A DNA stretch of 64,000 nucleotides from Flectobacillus sp. BAB-3569 (GTDB lineage Bacteria > Bacteroidota > Bacteroidia > Cytophagales > Spirosomataceae), in contig NZ_NJFZ01000006.1 of NCBI RefSeq assembly GCF_002270355.1, positions 248,001 through 312,000 of the forward strand, in the 5' to 3' direction. A program made the translations under genes and the position numbers. Below are positions 53,878 through 63,187 of this stretch, piece by piece. The notes under the pieces were generated by a model that saw nothing but the letters and a program-made list of their open reading frames with translations, did not search any database and was not told the DNA's origin. Each line of letters opens with the position of its first letter. Positions within the stretch are counted from its first letter, which is position 1.

Positions 53878-53996
53878 TTAGTTTGAATTTAGAAGTGAAC
53901 GTCTTTCAAAGATAGAGTTTTTTAGGGAATAGTTGTGTTGAGTGAACAGGGGCAAAGGCACAAAGGGGGTTTAGGGGATTGGTGAGGAGTCAAATT

Positions 53997-54050
53997 ACTA
54001 GTTCAAGACTTAGTCTTGGACTTATTTTTTAACAGTTTTAAAACTGAATC
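53997..54050 (+). repeat. CAAGACTTAGTCTTG dispersed repeat, copy 2
   Basis: TAGTTCAAGACTTAGTCTTG then GGACTTATTTTTTAACAGTT and TTAAAACTG: two nested palindromes (CAAGACTTAGTCTTG; CAGTTTTAAAACTG). Nearly identical to 59989-60036 and, inverted, to 52613-52661. Confidence 0.8.
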
Positions 54051-54160
54051 AATAAATGGTTAAATATAGTACTCTTTAAACTCTCTCATTACAAGTGAAT
54101 AAATTCACCCGCTAAGTGGAATCATTGATTTAGAACTAGCTATATGTCAACTTTAGAGAG

Positions 54161-54362
54161 ACTATATCCCTAAATCCACTATGTGCCTATGCCCTTGTTC
54201 CCTAAAAAAACTACAGCCTCTTAGCCTAACCCCAAATCCCTAACTTCACTATGTGCCTTTGTGCCTATGCCCCTGTTCCCTAAAAAAAACTACTGCCTCC
54301 TTGCCTAACCCCTATCCCCTAAACCCCCTTTGTGCCTCTGTGCCTATGCCTCTGTTCACTCA
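54161..54362. repeat. Degenerate tandem array, unit about 70-80 bp
   Basis: ACTATGTGCC begins units at 54178 and 54248, and a third begins near 54328 (CTTTGTGCC). Each has CTATGCCCCTGTTCCCTAAA-type sequence, then CTAC(A/T)GCCTC..TAGCCTAACCCC. Reading the - strand gives the GGCACAAAGG word family. There are no unique spacers. Confidence 0.75.
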
Positions 54363-54456
54363 AATAAATATTTCCCCTCAAAGAAACATTTATTCTATCA
54401 AATCGTTATATTTAAAAAGTTTAATAAATTCTTGGATAGTTTAAATATATAATCGA

Positions 54457-54753
54457 ATGGAGCTACCTATTTTTAATTATAACTATTCGAATGAAGGAAA
54501 AGGTCAGAAAGATGATTTGGAAGTAGTGAAGGATGAAAGATGGCTTGGGAATTCGTTGGTTGGATATATGGTCGATGAGCAAAATGGTGAATGGCTGGTA
54601 TCCTTGGTTTTTATTTCAAATGAAAATCCTTTAAAATTTGCCATCCGACGATTGGAACGACACCATTCTATCGAAAAGGCAAATCAATATGCTATTCTTT
54701 CGCAAAAAACAGCAAGAATGCTGCAACCTTGCTATCAAAGTTTTAGTAATTAG
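54457..54753 (+). CDS. Small protein of unknown function
   Basis: A 98-residue soluble-looking protein with no signal peptide or helix span. It reads as a small alpha/beta fold: LVGYMVDEQNGEWLVSLVFIS followed by NPLKFAIRRLERHHSIEKANQYA. I recognise no family. Codon use and length look genuine, and the frame is bracketed by repeat regions on both sides. Confidence 0.65.
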   Translation: MELPIFNYNYSNEGKGQKDDLEVVKDERWLGNSLVGYMVDEQNGEWLVSLVFISNENPLKFAIRRLERHHSIEKANQYAILSQKTARMLQPCYQSFSN

Positions 54754-54755
54754 GC

Positions 54756-54885
54756 AGTGAATTTTGAATGATGAATTGTGAGTTGTGAATAATGTTTTTT
54801 ATCGCTAAATTTCGAGTGAAAAACACCATTTATTAATAATTTATACTTACAATTCATCATTCACAACTCATCACTCACAACTCAA
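54756..54885. repeat. Inverted word repeats (TGAATTGTGAG type) between convergent genes
   Basis: TGAATGATGAATTGTGAGTT (54768-54787) is mirrored by AATTCATCATTCACAACTCA (54852-54871), followed by a second partial unit. Similar single copies occur at 47896-47920, 44837-44870, 63247-63270 and 3681-3700. Confidence 0.65.
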
Positions 54886-55829
54886 ATACATTCTGATATT
54901 ACCAGACTTTGTTCTCTTACTTGTTCCTCTTTTTCGAGACGTAACAAAATTCTTCTGAAAATTTCTTGTAAACTGATGCCTTGATGTTGGGCAATAAATG
55001 GCAAAAAGCTATTTGAATCTAAATTTGGCATGGTATTGATGTCCAAAATATAGATTTTTCCGTCTGACACACGCACATCCGTGCGTGACATTCCTCTTAA
55101 TCCTAAGGCATGATGTACACGTAAAACCATTTCTTGCATGGCTTGGCAAGTCTCTGCATCTAAGTCATGATACAACACTTTTTCGGTACGACCGTATTGC
55201 TGTCCCGCAATGTACACTTCTCGCTCGTCGTCTGGACGAATTTCTAAGGGATTCAAACAAATATAATCGCTCGCTTCTTCATTTGGAATTACACCGACCG
55301 TAAACTCTCGCCCCGAAAGATATGGTTGGATAATCATTTCATCTTTTTCCAATAATTGCTGATAAGGAATACTTTCTTTATCAAATACCAACATATTTTG
55401 ATGAAGACTACCGAAACGAGGTTTAGCAATAAAGCGAGTAAAGCTGGAAGTACTAATTTCACTCAAAGGAATGATAGCAGGTGTCGGAACGCCCACTTTG
55501 GCACATACCTCTGGTAAATGTAGTTTATCTTTAGCCAATATCTGTGACTGATAATTGCTAGCAGTATGCTTAATTCCATTATCTTCGAGCCAACGAACGA
55601 TGTCATGTTGTCCTTCGTCGCCAAAACCATAACATACGTTGAATACAATATCAAATTGTTTGAGAAAATTGGCAAATTCGGAAGTGAATCCTACAAAATG
55701 GGTGACATAGGGGTAATATTCTTCGGGTGTGGAGGCTAAAAAATTAGCTACTGTACGAGCAAAAATATTTTCCTTCCATGGGGTAAAGCTAGAATCCGAG
55801 TAAAGGTAGATAAGCCTTTTGGTTGTCAT
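54882..55829 (-). CDS. D-alanine--D-alanine ligase-like ATP-grasp enzyme
   Basis: A 315-residue ATP-grasp ligase. ATG 55829 (MTTKRLIYLYSD) was chosen over an ATG 14 codons upstream. Motifs include FNVCYGFGDEGQHDIVRWLE (Ddl-type LxGxxGEDG region, modified), FIAKPRFGSLHQN (ATP-binding lysine), SGREFTVGVIP and the Mg-binding MSRTDVRVSDGKIYILDINTMPN. It differs from true Ddl at the substrate loops, so it may ligate other amino acids or peptides. No peptidoglycan genes adjoin it. Confidence 0.86.
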   Translation of the reverse strand: MTTKRLIYLYSDSSFTPWKENIFARTVANFLASTPEEYYPYVTHFVGFTSEFANFLKQFDIVFNVCYGFGDEGQHDIVRWLEDNGIKHTASNYQSQILAKDKLHLPEVCAKVGVPTPAIIPLSEISTSSFTRFIAKPRFGSLHQNMLVFDKESIPYQQLLEKDEMIIQPYLSGREFTVGVIPNEEASDYICLNPLEIRPDDEREVYIAGQQYGRTEKVLYHDLDAETCQAMQEMVLRVHHALGLRGMSRTDVRVSDGKIYILDINTMPNLDSNSFLPFIAQHQGISLQEIFRRILLRLEKEEQVREQSLVISECI

Positions 55830-56019
55830 GGGTAAAAAGGGTTTTAATTTCGACCCAAAATACTTGAACAAAATGGAGAAAAGGTTATCGGAATGTTATC
55901 TGTTTATTATTCTTTTTTCGCTTGTTTATCAGCATGTTACATATATTTTTCTTTAATGCTAAATTAATAATTCCATAACCCGAAATACCATTTTAGCATT
56001 GCATCTTTGCCCCTTAATT

Positions 56020-58587
56020 ATGTTATCAAATCAATTTATTTTGAAAGTGTTTTATCGACCACTTTGGCTTTTTTGTATTCTACTAATTGCTTGGAATTCT
56101 AGTGCACAAACTTATATCAAGGTAAAAGGAAAGGTGGTTGATGCCAAGACCAGCGAGGTGATTCCTTTTGCTAGTATTTTGATTCAAGGCACCAATCGTG
56201 GAACGCAAACCGACCTCAACGGTAATTTCTTTATAGAAACTTCCGTTCAGCATCCTTCTATCAAAATCTCTATTATTGGGTATCAGTCCCAAACCAAAAC
56301 CTTTCAAACTGCCAAAGACGTGCAACAACTTACGGTGCGTCTTCAATCGCTCAATACTAGTTTGGACGAAGTGGTGGTAAAAGGGAAAAAAGATAAATAC
56401 CGCAATAAGGACAATCCTGCCGTGCAACTGGTGCGAAAGGTGATTGAGCATAAATCCATGAACCGCCCCGAGGCACTTGATTTTTATCAATACAATAAAT
56501 ACGAAAAGTTAGAATTTGATTTGAGTAATATTTCTGAAAAATTTAGAAATAAGCGCTCTCTTCGCAAGTTTGACTTTGTATTTAACCACCTCGATACGTC
56601 TAAAATCACTGGGAAGGTTACGTTGCCCATGTATCTCAAGGAGACTATCTCGGATGTGTATTACCGTAAAAATCCAGAAGCTAAAAAAGAGCTTATTACT
56701 GGAGATAAAATGACTGGTCTGGGTGGCTATGTCGATAACAATGGGATAAAACTCTATTTGGAGGCATTGTATCAAGAGGTCAATTTTTATGACAATAATA
56801 TTCTATTACTGGCGAAGCAGTTTTTAGGGCCAACCTCACCGATTGCACCGCAGTTTTATCGGTATGCCATTATTGATACAACCGTTTATAAAGACACAAA
56901 ATGCATCACTTTAGGCTTTGCACCTCGCAATACCAATGATCAACTGTTTCAAGGGCAAATGCTCGTAGCTATGGATTCTAGCTATGCGGTACGAAAAGTG
57001 GAAATGGGTTTTTCGAAAGATATTAATGTCAATTTTGTTACCGACCTCAAAATTTCGCAAGAATTTGAATTTGTGGGTGATAAAGGTTTGATGCTTACCA
57101 AAGACGATTTAATCATTGAATTTAATCCTCTGAAAAAAGAAAATGGTATGAGCTTATTTGGACAAAGAAGCGTGTCCTATCATGACTATAAGCTCAATAT
57201 GCCTATAGAAGCAAGCCATTTTGAGGGATATCGTACCGAAGTGCTCAAAGACGCCACTCAACGAAAAGATGATTATTGGGCTAATGCACGTCACCAACCG
57301 CTCAGTACCAAAGAGATGGGTATTTACACCATGGTAGATAGTGTCAAAAGTGTGCCAGCATTCCAAAGGTTTATGAATACGGCCTCTTTCTTGTTGGAGG
57401 GATACAAACCTTTGGGAGCCTTCGAAATAGGGCCTGTAAATACTTTTTATAGCTTCAACCCTGTTGAAGGACTCCGTCTGCGCTTTGGCGGGCGTACTAC
57501 TGCCAAATTTAGCGAAAGAATGGCCTTTGAGGTATATTCGGCTTATGGTTTCCGTGATCAAAAGTGGAAGTATTTTGCCTCGGCGACACTATCGCTTACC
57601 GACCATAACATTTATACCTATCCGATTCGTCATTTACGATTGTCTTATCAAAATGACTTAAAAATCCCTGGGCAAGAGTTACAGTTTGTTCAAGAAGATA
57701 ACTTTTTACTTTCTTTCAAAAGAGGTATCAACAACCAACGAACCTACAACCAAGTTTGGACACTAGACTGGCTACGAGAATCGAAATCTGGGGTAGCGTG
57801 GAGTGCACAAATCAAGAAAACGATTCAAACACCAACGGGCTCGTTGACCTACGAAAATGGCTTAGGTCAAACCGTACCTCAACTCGACAATACAGAATTT
57901 GGGGTAGGGTTGAGATATGCCCCTAATGAGCAGTTTTATCAAGGAAAAAACTATCGTATCCCGATTGTGAATCAATATCCCGTTATTCAACTACGCTATA
58001 ATTATTCGCCAAAAGGATTTTTGGGAAGTGAATACGAATATAGTCGCGTAATGGCACAGATGTACAAAAGGGTAAATATTCCGCCATTGGGTTATACCAA
58101 TTTAACGATTGAAGGTGCCAAACTGTGGGGGAAAGTACCATTTCCGCTGTTGCTCATTCATAGAGCCAACCAAACGTATTCGTATCAGTTAGAGTCCTAT
58201 AACTTGATGAACTTCTTGGAGTTTGTGAGTGACCAATATGCTACCATATTTTTCGATCATCATTTCAACGGATTTTTCTTTAATAAAATCCCCTTGTTGA
58301 ACCGACTCAAAATTCGTGAAGTAGCCTCATTTACGGGTTTGTGGGGAAGTGTATCTGACCAGAACAAACCTTCGTCGGATAATCAGTTACTGGCGTTTCC
58401 AAAATATGCCAATGGCGACCCTATTACCTATTCCTTAGATCACCGACCTTATATGGAGATGAGCGTAGGGGTAGAAAACGTATTTAAAATTCTTAGAATA
58501 GATCTCCTCAAACGACTATCTTATCTCGATCATCCAAATGCACCAAGTTCGCTGGCAATTAGATTTAGAGTGAAGTTTGATTTCTAG
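56020..58587 (+). CDS. DUF5686/carboxypeptidase-regulatory-like outer-membrane protein
   Basis: A large exported protein of about 855 residues; ATG 56020 directly precedes the signal peptide, an in-frame start at 55999 being less likely. After the signal (WNSSAQ) comes a CarboxypepD_reg-like domain (VKGKVVDAKTSEVIPFASIL ... GTQTDLNGNFFI), then the DUF5686 region (VVKGKKDKYRNKDNPAVQLVRKVIEHK, a family hallmark) and a C-terminal barrel ending in FRVKFDF. Bacteroidota often carry several such proteins; some are suggested to work with surface proteins or TonB-like systems, but the function is unproven. Confidence 0.92.
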   Translation: MLSNQFILKVFYRPLWLFCILLIAWNSSAQTYIKVKGKVVDAKTSEVIPFASILIQGTNRGTQTDLNGNFFIETSVQHPSIKISIIGYQSQTKTFQTAKDVQQLTVRLQSLNTSLDEVVVKGKKDKYRNKDNPAVQLVRKVIEHKSMNRPEALDFYQYNKYEKLEFDLSNISEKFRNKRSLRKFDFVFNHLDTSKITGKVTLPMYLKETISDVYYRKNPEAKKELITGDKMTGLGGYVDNNGIKLYLEALYQEVNFYDNNILLLAKQFLGPTSPIAPQFYRYAIIDTTVYKDTKCITLGFAPRNTNDQLFQGQMLVAMDSSYAVRKVEMGFSKDINVNFVTDLKISQEFEFVGDKGLMLTKDDLIIEFNPLKKENGMSLFGQRSVSYHDYKLNMPIEASHFEGYRTEVLKDATQRKDDYWANARHQPLSTKEMGIYTMVDSVKSVPAFQRFMNTASFLLEGYKPLGAFEIGPVNTFYSFNPVEGLRLRFGGRTTAKFSERMAFEVYSAYGFRDQKWKYFASATLSLTDHNIYTYPIRHLRLSYQNDLKIPGQELQFVQEDNFLLSFKRGINNQRTYNQVWTLDWLRESKSGVAWSAQIKKTIQTPTGSLTYENGLGQTVPQLDNTEFGVGLRYAPNEQFYQGKNYRIPIVNQYPVIQLRYNYSPKGFLGSEYEYSRVMAQMYKRVNIPPLGYTNLTIEGAKLWGKVPFPLLLIHRANQTYSYQLESYNLMNFLEFVSDQYATIFFDHHFNGFFFNKIPLLNRLKIREVASFTGLWGSVSDQNKPSSDNQLLAFPKYANGDPITYSLDHRPYMEMSVGVENVFKILRIDLLKRLSYLDHPNAPSSLAIRFRVKFDF

Positions 58588-58666
58588 GCACAAGGCAACA
58601 GGCACGAGGCAAAGAGTGTTAAAATTGTTTTTAGTAACGATAGAGATGCCAAACTTGGCGTCTCTA
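58588..58666. repeat. GGCACAAGGCAACAGGCAC repeat plus TAGAGATGCC palindrome
   Basis: GGCACAAGGCAACAGGCACG at 58588-58607 matches 42863-42880. The hairpin TAGAGATGCCAA / TTGGCGTCTCTA (58641-58666) has one G-T pair. It lies right after the DUF5686 stop. Confidence 0.72.
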
Positions 58667-58715
58667 TTTTTGTAATATCTCAATCCTATTTTATCATCAT
58701 TCCTATCAAAAATTA

Positions 58716-59180
58716 TTAGAAAAATGGTCTAATAAGTTCTATTTGATTACCAATGGTTTTACTAAAATGAGCTTTGTAGAAAGGTCCTGAATTATTAGGG
58801 TCAAATAGAAAATTTCTACGAATACCCATATATTCAAACGAAAAAATGTATCCGCCTTGGTCGTAAGCATCGGGATTGCCAAAAATGTTTCTAGGTTCAA
58901 AAAGCATCCACAAAGGAATCGTCACTAATAATTTGGCATTAGAATTTTCATTTCGTTTCCATTGTGTTGGCAAGTTAGATGGGTTTCTCTGTGAATTACA
59001 GTAAGTGTTTGGATATGATTTAGATAACCCTTGCGGACTCACTTCATATACAACTGCGCATGAGTCCATACATTCACACGTATAAAAGCCATACGACTGT
59101 ATAGAGGGAGTGATAGAAATAGTAAAAGACAATAAGAAAAATAGACTCAAGCCTAAAAAAATCTTTGATGAACGATTCAT
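58716..59180 (-). CDS. Secreted Cys-containing protein of unknown function
   Basis: A 154-residue protein with an N-terminal hydrophobic segment (residues about 7-28) and a Cys cluster right after it (FYTCECMDSCAVVY), suggesting disulfides in the periplasm or outside. No family is recognised. It starts 4 bases after the stop of the next gene upstream on the - strand, so the two are probably translated together. Confidence 0.68.
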   Translation of the reverse strand: MNRSSKIFLGLSLFFLLSFTISITPSIQSYGFYTCECMDSCAVVYEVSPQGLSKSYPNTYCNSQRNPSNLPTQWKRNENSNAKLLVTIPLWMLFEPRNIFGNPDAYDQGGYIFSFEYMGIRRNFLFDPNNSGPFYKAHFSKTIGNQIELIRPFF

Positions 59181-59184
59181 GATA

Positions 59185-59919
59185 TTAATGTGAGCTACAA
59201 TTACAGTTTACTTGTTTCCAAACCTCATTGTAAGTTGGCAGTAATAGATTTTGCTTCAGCGAAACTTTAGTTTTTTGAATTCTTTTTCTTTGAAAATCAA
59301 TGAATCCCAATTCACTTGTCAAGCTTCCTTCTTTGGGAAAATAGGAAACGTAATACGCCCCATTTTTATCATAAATATTTTGATATTCTAATCCATCCAT
59401 ATTTTCGATACTCATGAGTATTTTATGATTTTTTAAATCGTAAATGGTCAAAATTTGAATATCAGAGGAGTAATTAGCAAAAAGATAACGCCCATCCTTT
59501 GACACTGCAAAAGCTCCGCCTTGTAATGTGGTCAACTTTCCACTAGCATCAATCAGTAGAGTTTCACCATCATAGTCACCAAATTTAGATACGATAAAGT
59601 AATCCTTGAGAGGTTGCTGAGAGGGAAGATATAGACCAGAGCATGAGCCTACAGGATCTATATCATAAAATTTCTTGCTCACAGTTTTTCGATTCTTTCT
59701 GATATATAACCAAGCACGACATGCAAATTGATTGGCAGTGTTTTTCTTGGGATGTATCATCGTAGTAATAACTTCTAACGAACCCCACTGCAAAGTATCA
59801 CTTTGAGTTATGTACTTACGACTAGGGTAAATCTCCTTTTTGTAGGTCAAAAACTTATTAACTTGTCCCCAACTCTTAAAGGATAACAAAGTAAAGAATA
59901 GAAAAAATGCTTTTTTCAT
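59185..59919 (-). CDS. Secreted protein of unknown function (propeller-like)
   Basis: A 244-residue exported protein (signal peptide ending SFKSWGQ). The middle contains strand-turn-strand repeats reminiscent of a beta-propeller (GGAFAVSKDGRYLFANYSSD, IQILTIYDLKNHKILMSIEN), and the C-terminus ends CNCSSH. It is the first gene of a two-gene unit with the Cys-containing protein. No enzyme motif is seen. Confidence 0.68.
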   Translation of the reverse strand: MKKAFFLFFTLLSFKSWGQVNKFLTYKKEIYPSRKYITQSDTLQWGSLEVITTMIHPKKNTANQFACRAWLYIRKNRKTVSKKFYDIDPVGSCSGLYLPSQQPLKDYFIVSKFGDYDGETLLIDASGKLTTLQGGAFAVSKDGRYLFANYSSDIQILTIYDLKNHKILMSIENMDGLEYQNIYDKNGAYYVSYFPKEGSLTSELGFIDFQRKRIQKTKVSLKQNLLLPTYNEVWKQVNCNCSSH

Positions 59920-60249
59920 AGGCGTTTACTAACAAGGTTTGATTGATAAGACAAGTTATAAAAAACAATATCATTCAGCCAAATTTACTAGTTCAAGACT
60001 TAGTCTTGGACTCATTTTTTAAACAGTTTAAAACTGTATTTACAAAATTCAGCTGAATAAAACTTTTCGTTTTGCCCAACAATAACCTAAGGTTTGTTTT
60101 TGGGTTGCACTTCCTTTATTATCAAATTGTTAACTCAATAATTCGTAACCTATTCATAATATTTGGGTAATAATAATTCTCTACTTTTACATCACAGAAA
60201 ACGCTAGATATTCCTAGAATTCTGGACTCACTAAGCTTATCAATAGCGG
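59920..60249. other. Divergent gap with a dispersed repeat
   Basis: It contains copy 3 of the CAAGACTTAGTCTTG element (59989-60036). No gene, terminator or consensus promoter was found in the rest. Confidence 0.6.
59989..60036 (+). repeat. CAAGACTTAGTCTTG dispersed repeat, copy 3
   Basis: Same order of two palindromes as copy 2 at 53997-54050, differing at a few bases (GGACTCATTTTTTAAACAGT). Confidence 0.8.
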
Positions 60250-61305
60250 ATGCATATACCAAAGAAAATACTGTTTATCACAGGGTCGATTAACCAAACC
60301 TCGCAGATGCACCAAATCGCTCAGCAATTGCCTGAGTATGATTGTTGGTTTAGTCAGATTTTTGCAGACTCGCCCTTGGTGAACTGGGTGATTGAAAATA
60401 CCACTTGGGCCGACCGCACGGTGCTGGCTGGGCAGTTTCGTCGTAATTCTGAGACCTATTGCACAGAACACGGTTTGCAGATGGACTACAAAGCACAAAA
60501 AAATCGCTATGATTTGGTGGTCTATTGTTCGGATTTGATTATTCCTGACAGAATGCTTCAAACCAAAACTTTGTGGGTGCAAGAAGGTATGATAGATGAA
60601 TGCACCACTATTAGTAAATGGGTCAAAAAATTACATCTTCCTCCTTATTTAGCTATAGGAACATCCCTGAACGGTACTTCCAATATTTGCGATGTATATT
60701 GTGCTGCATCGGAAGGCTACAAAGGATATTTTTCTGACATGGGAACCCAAGCTCACAAAATTATGGTCACAGGTATGCCTAATTTTGATAATTGTGAAAA
60801 GTTTGTGGATAACACCCTCGATATGAAAAACTATGTGTTGGTAACTACTTCTGATATTCGCGAATGTTACCGACCAGACGATAGAGTAGGCTTTATCAAA
60901 CGTTGTGTTGAAATCGCCAACGGACGACCATTGGTGTTTAAGCTACATCCCAACGAGATTTTTGAAAGAGCCATTGCCGAAATCAAAGAAAATACGCCCG
61001 AAGGTACTTTTATTTACACTAATGGCAATGTAAATCACATGATTGCCAATTGCGACGAATTGATTACACAGTATTCGACGCTCGTATATGTGGGTATTGC
61101 CTTGGGGAAAAAAGTACATTCTTATTTTGATGTGGAGGACCTAAAAAGATTAGCGCCAATTCAGAATGGGGGTACTTCTGCTCAAAATATTGCTCGTGTA
61201 TGCCGTGACTTTTTGGAGTTTAATGGTAAAAAAGAAGACTTTACCAAACAGTACCAATACACTGCGACACCCATTATTAAACCTAGTCTTTGCGAAATCG
61301 CATGA
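60250..61305 (+). CDS. Glycosyl/glycerophosphotransferase-like protein of a surface-glycan cluster
   Basis: A 351-residue cytoplasmic protein without a signal peptide. The first half is alpha/beta (KKILFITGSINQTSQMHQIA); the second half has LVFKLHPNEIFERAIAEI and ELITQYSTLVYVGIALGKKV, like the C-terminal donor half of CDP-glycerol glycerophosphotransferase/GT-B enzymes (KLHPN and the S/T-rich loop). The exact transfer is unknown. Its stop overlaps the start of the next gene (ATGA), showing translational coupling. Confidence 0.72.
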   Translation: MHIPKKILFITGSINQTSQMHQIAQQLPEYDCWFSQIFADSPLVNWVIENTTWADRTVLAGQFRRNSETYCTEHGLQMDYKAQKNRYDLVVYCSDLIIPDRMLQTKTLWVQEGMIDECTTISKWVKKLHLPPYLAIGTSLNGTSNICDVYCAASEGYKGYFSDMGTQAHKIMVTGMPNFDNCEKFVDNTLDMKNYVLVTTSDIRECYRPDDRVGFIKRCVEIANGRPLVFKLHPNEIFERAIAEIKENTPEGTFIYTNGNVNHMIANCDELITQYSTLVYVGIALGKKVHSYFDVEDLKRLAPIQNGGTSAQNIARVCRDFLEFNGKKEDFTKQYQYTATPIIKPSLCEIA

Positions 61306-62162
61306 GTCAAGCGCCAGTTATCACCATCGTCGTACAAGCTCGCATGAGTTCGAGCCGATTGCCAGGTAAAGTAATGCTTCCTATCTTGGAAGAGCCCCTA
61401 CTTTACCGCATGATAGAGCGTCTTCGAATGGTAAAGCGTATATCGCATATCGTTATAGCAACTTCTGATCATACACAGGACGATGTCATTGAGCGTTTTT
61501 GTAAAAACTATCAAATAGATTGTTACAGAGGAAGTCTTAATGATTTACTAGACAGGCATTGGCAAGTAGGGCATCTGACCGAGGCAGACGTTGTTCTTAA
61601 AATACCATCAGATTGTCCACTTATCGACCCTCGTATTGTGGATAAAGTATTAGATGTGTACTTGTCAGCACCCGACAAATATGATTATATAAGTAACTTA
61701 CATCCTGCTACTTATCCCGATGGCAACGATGTAGAGATTATGAGTTTTAAAGCCCTAACCAAAGCTTGGGAGGAGGCAGTTCGTCCTTTGGAACTAGAGC
61801 ATACAACGCCTTATTTCTGGGAAAATCCAGAGAAGTTCAAACTAGGCAATGTACTTTGGGAAACAGGTTTGGATTATTCAATGTCACACAGATTTACTAT
61901 AGATTATCATGAAGACTACCAATTTATTAAGCGGATTTTTGAAGAGCTATATCCTCTCAAGCCTGAGTTCTCTTTGGAAGATATTTTAAATTTATTGGTG
62001 CAAAAGCCTGAAATTATGGCTATTAACGCTCAGTGGGCAGGTGTCAACTGGTATCGAAACCATTTGGACGAGCTAAAAACTATCGACGCTTCCATGACGG
62101 TTCAGGTAGAAGCACAGGGTCTGGTGCCTTCCCCAAAACTATCAAATTCCAATGAGTCATAA
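61302..62162 (+). CDS. SpsF-like cytidylyltransferase-type nucleotidyltransferase
   Basis: A 286-residue nucleotidyltransferase of the CMP-sugar/SpsF group. The N-terminal signature VVQARMSSSRLPGKVMLPI (CMP-Kdo/NeuA-type L-x-R-L-P-G-K) is present, followed by ATSDHTQDDVIERF and VLKIPSDCPLIDPRIVDKV with the metal-binding Asp. ATG 61302 was chosen; it overlaps the stop of the preceding gene. Such proteins are common in surface-polysaccharide clusters and likely activate a sugar or sugar acid with CTP. The activated sugar is unknown. Confidence 0.88.
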   Translation: MSQAPVITIVVQARMSSSRLPGKVMLPILEEPLLYRMIERLRMVKRISHIVIATSDHTQDDVIERFCKNYQIDCYRGSLNDLLDRHWQVGHLTEADVVLKIPSDCPLIDPRIVDKVLDVYLSAPDKYDYISNLHPATYPDGNDVEIMSFKALTKAWEEAVRPLELEHTTPYFWENPEKFKLGNVLWETGLDYSMSHRFTIDYHEDYQFIKRIFEELYPLKPEFSLEDILNLLVQKPEIMAINAQWAGVNWYRNHLDELKTIDASMTVQVEAQGLVPSPKLSNSNES

Positions 62163-62313
62163 GTAACAATGATTGTTGGAAAATAAGTCTTTTTTTATTA
62201 GAATTCTTGGTATAAGACGCGGCGTAGAACGTCTATCCTTTAAAAATAAAAAAGTGTAATTAGATTGAAAAATCACTCATTTATTCAATCGAAACTCACT
62301 CAATAAACTCCCC

Positions 62314-63171
62314 ATGAACGAAGTAAAATTAAAGAAATTGGAGCAAACGGCTTTACGAGTTCGTGAGCATATCATCAAGCTTTCGACCGACGGAGGCTGT
62401 TTTGTGGGTGCATCGCTTTCAGCAACCGATTTGATTGTTTACCTCTACACAGAATTCCTCAATTTAAACTCTTCTAACTTGGATGACCCCGACAGAGACT
62501 ACTTGTTTTTGTCGAAAGGGCACGATGTGCCTGCACTTTATGGAACGTTGGTTGAAATGGGTGTTTTAGAAGCAGAGAGACTGCAAAACCACTTATCTAC
62601 CAACGACCATATCTATTGGCATCCTAACACCCAAATTCCTGGTATTGAGTTCCATTCGGGTTCTTTGGGACATTTGCCAGCGGTATCAGTGGGTGTGGCA
62701 ATGGACTTGAAAATTAGTGGTTCTCAAAATCGCGTGGTATGTATCTTGGGCGATGGCGAGCTTAATGAAGGTTCGGTTTGGGAGGCGGTTATGGTGGCAC
62801 ACGCGCACAAATTAGACAACCTTATTTTTGTGGTGGATCGTAACAATTTCCAAGCTAATATGGCCACAGAAGACCTTATTCCACTTGAGCCTTTAGTAGA
62901 TAAATTTGAGGCTTTTGGTTGGGAAGTGTGTCGGATTGATGGTCATAATTTCTTGGATTTGGAAGAAGCATTTGCAGACTTGCCATACAAAAAACATAAA
63001 CCAAGTGTAGTAATAGCCGATACAGTTCGTGGAAAAGGTTTACCAAGTATCGAAGCTCGTGCTGACCGTTGGTTTTGCAATTTTTCGACTGTAGAAATTG
63101 AACAACTCTTACAAGAACTCCACGGTGAACACACGACTACCTTAGTCTCAGAAACCTTGGTGGTGAGGTAG
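62314..63171 (+). CDS. Transketolase N-terminal (TPP-binding) subunit, split type
   Basis: A 285-residue thiamine-diphosphate-binding half of a two-subunit transketolase. The family features are HDVPALYGTLVEMG, the SLGHLPAVSVGVA segment, and the TPP motif GDGELNEGSVWEAVMVAHAH with the downstream VVDRNNFQA (GDG-x23-30-NN). The pyrimidine half is the next gene, 113 bases on. Because it lies with sugar-nucleotide genes, it may build an unusual sugar carbon chain rather than serve the pentose phosphate pathway; this is inference. Confidence 0.9.
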   Translation: MNEVKLKKLEQTALRVREHIIKLSTDGGCFVGASLSATDLIVYLYTEFLNLNSSNLDDPDRDYLFLSKGHDVPALYGTLVEMGVLEAERLQNHLSTNDHIYWHPNTQIPGIEFHSGSLGHLPAVSVGVAMDLKISGSQNRVVCILGDGELNEGSVWEAVMVAHAHKLDNLIFVVDRNNFQANMATEDLIPLEPLVDKFEAFGWEVCRIDGHNFLDLEEAFADLPYKKHKPSVVIADTVRGKGLPSIEARADRWFCNFSTVEIEQLLQELHGEHTTTLVSETLVVR

Positions 63172-63187
63172 ATGGAAGGTATATCCC

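Larger units (their letters stand above)
53939..54363. mobile_element. Composite repeat element, 425 bp, about 44-bp inverted ends
   Basis: The left end TGAGTGAACAGGGGCAAAGG (53939-53958, on to 53982) is matched in inverted form by the right end (about 54310-54363, closing CTCTGTTCACTCAA). Inside are a CAAGACTTAGTCTTG element (53999-54047) and a degenerate tandem array (54161-54362). No transposase or gene is present. Mobility is inferred from structure only. Confidence 0.55.

Noticed and set aside
54161-54362. Tandem array considered as a CRISPR
   Set aside because: Units are 70-80 bases, degenerate throughout and contiguous; there are no constant short repeats with unique spacers and no cas genes.
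54253-54444. 63-residue Leu/Pro/Cys-rich frame
   Set aside because: It is a translation of the tandem GGCACAAAGG-type array.
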